Assembly: GCA_039105265.1 (NCBI GenBank)
Contig: JAPFFF010000042.1
Span: 372,001 to 436,000 of the forward strand
Length of the DNA stretch: 64,000 nucleotides
Direction of reading: 5' to 3'
Source: Tritrichomonas musculus
Taxonomy: Eukaryota; Parabasalia; Tritrichomonadida; Tritrichomonadidae
Under the pieces are notes generated by a model. It was not told the DNA's origin. It worked only from the letters and a program-made list of their open reading frames with translations, and did no database searches. Positions 60,764 through 64,000 of the stretch are shown in pieces (within the stretch, counting starts at the first letter, position 1; each line of letters opens with the position of its first letter). The translations under genes and the position numbers were made by a program.

Positions 60764-61069
60764 GAAAGCAAATCATGTGAAATTTGTTAAATACATTATC
60801 TTCTTCTATTTAAACAAGTATAAAATTATGAGCTTTCATTTGATATATTATCATGTTGGTTTCTGAAACTTATTAAATTGGAAATTAATAAATATTTTTT
60901 ATATATTTATTAGTATATTTATTAATTAATGTTTTTTATTTTATAATCAAGAATGTATTTTCTTTATTGTAAGAGATATTTTAATTTTTTTAGCTAGGTT
61001 TATCCCTTTGAAATTTTGATAGAAATGTTCTTAAGGATCAAACTTTTTGAAACATTTTTTTTTTTTTTT
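60764..61069. other. Intergenic spacer ending in a T run
   Basis: AT-rich sequence without a gene. A T run at about 61056-61069 abuts the 5' end of the beta-helix pseudogene. Confidence 0.5.
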
Positions 61070-62432
61070 CCTTCACATTTGATGGAAATCGTGACGATGC
61101 AAAAGCGTATGATATAATATATCTACTCAGGAAAGCATCAACACGATTTCAATGTAACAACATAACTGATTTTACGATCAATCAAAATAACGAAAATAAT
61201 ATAAATGATAGGAGCATTCTAGATATCAGAGGACCAAAATGTCTCTATATGGTAATGAATACTTTATACAATCTAGAAGCCGATTGCATTTTCTATCTTA
61301 ATTCGCAAAATAAAACGGCCCGACATGACCATTATATATTGGATTTACAAATTTTATTAATCACAGATATAGAGATATGGGCCTTATTCGAATTAGCATG
61401 TATGCCCATACATACATCATGTTTAGCGATTGCTACTTCTCGGAATTGAAAAATAACATTATAATGCAAATTGATGACCAAAATTCATATGTGACCATTC
61501 AAAATTGCGTTTTCGATGAAGAAATGGATAAAAGCAAAGTTAATGATAAATTAAGTTACGATTCTTCTAATGTAATTAATAATGATAATAATATTTTGGC
61601 GCACTTCTTCACTGAAATCTTTTGACAGATGCGCATGGCTGTCAAGATGACCATTTTCCTGATTACAGATGCACTTACGGCGCTTTTGAATTCGGAAAAG
61701 ATGATTTTACTTGATGTAGATACGCCAAGCAGGTCACCAACTATGCAATTCAGTCAATCAAAAGAATTTTCATCTTCTTTTTATTTTTCTAATTCTCATG
61801 ATTTTTCCAGATCTTCTTTTTTCTCAGTTTCAAATGAATTTTCAAACTCATTTTCGTTTTCAAAATCAACTTTGTTTTCGGATTCAGCAAAGTTTTCAAA
61901 ATCAACAATGTTTAGCTCGTCAATTGAATTTTCTTTTTCACAAAAGTTTTCTGAATCATCTAAATTTAGCTCGTCTTTTTTCTTTTCAAATTCTGAGGAA
62001 TTTTCTAAAACTGAAAAATTTAGTGGTTCAACAAAATTTAGCGAATCATCTGATTTTACATTATCAACGGTTTTTACACCTTCTAATAATTTCACTGACT
62101 CTGACAATTTGGACCGAACTCATTCTTTTACGCCATCACAAAATTTTTCATCGTCAAATAGTTTCAGCTCATCTTTTTATTTCTCATATTCAAAATATTT
62201 TTCTGAAACAGAAGAATTTAGTGAGACTGTCTTTTTCACGAAGTCATCTCAATTCTCTTTGACAGATGATTTCAGCTCATCTTTTTATTTCTCATATTCA
62301 AAATATTTTTCTGAAACAGAAGAATTTAGTGAGACTGTCTTTTTCACGAAGTCATCTCAATTCTCTTTGACAGATGATTTCAGCTCATCTTTTGTCAGAA
62401 AATATATATGCATTTTACTGTTTATTAAATAA
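61070..62432 (+). pseudogene. Broken beta-helix (Pmp-like) surface-protein gene with FSxS stalk
   Basis: Three frames in succession read parts of one trichomonad surface protein. About 61070-61370 gives FDGNRDDAKAYDIIYLLRKAS and DIRGPKCLYMVMNTLYNLEA. About 61377-61610 gives SDCYFSELKNNIIMQI and VTIQNCVFDE. About 61626-61700 gives DAHGCQDDHFPDYRCTYGAF. From about 61700 the frame gives LDVDTPSRSPTMQFS and a stalk of FSxSxxFSxS units. At least three frameshifts separate them. There is no signal peptide, and the stalk ends abruptly without a membrane segment. The 5' end is cut at a T run. Related to the gene at 53.5 kb. Confidence 0.75.
62163..62393 (+). repeat. Exact 108-bp tandem repeat in the stalk
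   Basis: The unit beginning TTCAGCTCATCTTTT starts at 62163 and 62271, with the first bases of a third copy at 62379. It codes 36 residues including SKYFSETEEFSETVFF. The two complete copies are identical, so the duplication is recent. Confidence 0.88.
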
Positions 62433-62780
62433 AATTTATGATACACGTAGGATTCCCATTTTTCCGAGGATTTATAGAATTTTGAGAAGAAACATCTGGA
62501 AATTGAGAACTTTCGATTGCAAATAAGGTAAAGCCATTAAATTTTCATCTTGAGAAAAGATATTTGATTGATTCATCCAAGTGAAATATATATTTATGAG
62601 AGCTAAAAAATAGATTGGTTTGATTTTCTGTGTTCAAGAAACATTAATAACCAGCAATATATGAAAAAGTTATCATTAAAGGCTTTACCATCAGAATCAA
62701 TCATAACTTCAGCAGTGGATTCTATTCTAACTTTATAACTTTATCAAAATTCTTGCTGCATTTCAAGAGTTTGTCCACTT
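62433..62780. other. Spacer after the surface-protein pseudogene
   Basis: No gene. GGTAAAGCC near 62527 recurs inverted near 62680 (GGCTTTACC), a weak inverted repeat. Confidence 0.4.
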
Positions 62781-62944
62781 ATTGGAAAGTGATGTGAAAT
62801 GAGAAAATATGACACCAATATTTTCTCATTTAATTTCAAATGCTGAATTGATTACTAGCATTGTTGATTTTTTTTTTGTCAGTCACTTTTTATAAAATTG
62901 ACCTATCATATGGTGAAGAAAAATATTTCATTTCACTTTCCAAT
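62781..62944. repeat. Small MITE-like inverted-repeat structure
   Basis: ATTGGAAAGTGATGTGAAAT at 62781-62800 matches the complement of 62925-62944 at 18 of 20 sites. Inside it a further 14-base-arm hairpin (62797-62810 with 62818-62831) occurs. Size 164 bp; no target duplication certain. Confidence 0.5.
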
Positions 62945-63062
62945 TATTGGTAAAACTTTATTTGTGTAAAAAATAAATAAAATATAAATTAATGGTTAAA
63001 CCGAAAACTTTAAATATTTTAAATATAAATTTAATAACATAAAACAAAATAATAAACTGGTA

Positions 63063-64000
63063 TTACATTAAATCAATTATGATGATCTTTCCATTATCAG
63101 TTCCTAAGAAGAGTTTAGGAGCCAATTTTCTACTAAAAGTGATTGATTTAATTTTCATTTTCAAATTTCGGTTATTTTGGGGTGAAGCAAGTTTAGGTAA
63201 TTGGAGAACAGTTAAATCTTGAGTCTTGAAAACAATTGCCATGTAATCAATTCCAACTCTTTCACAAGGTGTCCAACACATTATTGTGCTATCAAAGTGA
63301 ACAGTGTTTATTTTCTCCAAATTCTGATCAAGTATTTTGACGATTGAAGAGTCAGGTCCATTGAAAGCCACACAAACGTAGCCACTTTTACTAACAGCGA
63401 ACAATGAAGGTTCAGACATAACTAGCTCAACGCCATGAAGATATCTTCCATCTGATAATGATATGCAACTTAAGAATCCATCTCTTGAAATTGAGAATAC
63501 CAAATTAAGACGTTCAGAAATCTGAATGAAAACGATTGGTTGGCCGTGTTTTGCCAAAAATCCAATTGGTTGTAAAACGACATTAGATTTTGAAGATCCT
63601 TGCAATGGGATGATCGTAGAGCTTTGTGTGAGCTTTAATGAGCTGTTATTATTACTTGAGGAAGGCAAATTTGACAATGATTGAGAGAAAGTCATTGATT
63701 GTTTTGATAGCGATATATTAGAATTATTAATTTTTCCTGCATTTAACGACGAAGAAGCAATAATACTATCTTCGGCTGTTGCAGTTTCTATTGAAGCCGT
63801 ATTAGTCATGTTTGCTAACGAAGGAGACGAAGGAGAGTTAGCCAATAAATTTGAATTGTTTATGATCGTCTCCTTATCATCACTTCCCAACTCCTTCAAT
63901 ATCCAAGTCCTCAGGGTGCAATCGTTAGAAGCCGCAGCGATGTAATGCGAAGAGGTGGCCATTGCTGATATTGGCTGCGAGCTAAATGATATATCGTTGA
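63063..64000 (-). CDS. C-terminal part of a BEACH-type WD40 protein (runs off the window)
   Basis: The minus-strand frame is open to the right edge, so only the last ~312 residues are seen. They form WD40 repeats: YIAAASNDCTLRTWIL, an S/N-rich insert, then HGQPIVFIQISERLNLVFSISRDGF and KLFLGTDNGKIIIIDL. The GxPIVxxxxSxxxxxVxSxSxDGxxxxxxLxxGRYL pattern is that of the C-terminal propeller of BEACH proteins (LYST/neurobeachin/WDFY), which act in membrane traffic. The BEACH domain itself would lie beyond the window, so this is inference. The internal ATG at 63962 is not the start. Confidence 0.65.
   Translation of the reverse strand, partial: NDISFSSQPISAMATSSHYIAAASNDCTLRTWILKELGSDDKETIINNSNLLANSPSSPSLANMTNTASIETATAEDSIIASSSLNAGKINNSNISLSKQSMTFSQSLSNLPSSSNNNSSLKLTQSSTIIPLQGSSKSNVVLQPIGFLAKHGQPIVFIQISERLNLVFSISRDGFLSCISLSDGRYLHGVELVMSEPSLFAVSKSGYVCVAFNGPDSSIVKILDQNLEKINTVHFDSTIMCWTPCERVGIDYMAIVFKTQDLTVLQLPKLASPQNNRNLKMKIKSITFSRKLAPKLFLGTDNGKIIIIDLM

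Noticed and set aside
1-64000. CRISPR arrays, rRNA operons and bacterial-style promoters or ribosome-binding sites
   Set aside because: None seen; the repeats present are tandem coding repeats or inverted repeats, and the genes are eukaryotic.

Overview
The window looks like nuclear DNA of a trichomonad parasite, most probably Tritrichomonas foetus or a close relative. The sequence is strongly AT-rich and has long T/A runs in the spacers. All recognisable genes are single open frames with no intron that I could support. Several genes belong to families typical of this group: an initiator-binding-domain protein related to T. vaginalis IBP39, a BspA-like LRR surface protein, right-handed beta-helix ('polymorphic membrane protein'-like) proteins with an FSxS stalk, N/S-rich ankyrin proteins and a CARMIL-like LRR protein. 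Several ATGs are preceded at about 3-14 bases by TCATT, which fits the trichomonad initiator element.

Layout. 0.1-10.3 kb is a dense housekeeping block: MCM6, a USP-family deubiquitinase, an HhH-GPD-like glycosylase, a single-domain CrcB/Fluc fluoride channel, a RasGEF, a membrane protein and an ASCC1-like RNA-binding protein. 10.7-19.3 kb holds a large LRR protein whose expected start codon reads TTG, a small acidic LRR protein, and a head-to-head pair made of an Integrator-9-like protein and an unknown protein. 19.3-25.8 kb is gene-poor: it holds an ankyrin gene and two non-coding elements bounded by terminal inverted repeats. 25.8-29.1 kb has a C2-like protein, a PH-like protein and a nucleolar GNL3/nucleostemin-type GTPase.

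29.1-32.8 kb is a transposon island. An hAT-like element (31265-32577, 8-bp target duplication) sits inside a second TIR element (30422-32705, 7-bp target duplication). The outer element also carries a short signal-peptide/I29-like coding fragment and a 67-bp near-perfect palindrome. 32.8-39.3 kb carries an LRAT/NlpC-like protein, a DZIP1-like protein, the initiator-binding protein, Pol III subunit RPC11 and an exportin-7-like karyopherin. 39.6-41.2 kb is a 451-bp inverted repeat with equal-length arms around a 712-bp non-coding spacer.

41.3-56.2 kb encodes an EEF1AKMT4-like methyltransferase, a NEK kinase, a WD40/MYND protein, a small membrane protein, Raptor (the TORC1 scaffold), a VPS9-type Rab5 GEF, a beta-helix surface protein and an ARL6IP1-like ER-shaping protein with a seven-residue repeat tail. 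56.2-64 kb is surface-antigen territory: a BspA-like gene that appears to start inside a repeat, a frameshifted beta-helix surface-protein pseudogene, a 3' half of a tRNA and, at the edge, the C-terminal part of a BEACH-type WD40 protein.

Functionally the window mixes replication, transcription, nuclear transport, small-GTPase and TOR signalling, a cilium/basal-body protein and host-interaction proteins. No operon-like co-functional cluster is evident. All functional calls come from reading motifs in translated sequence by eye; no database search was possible.
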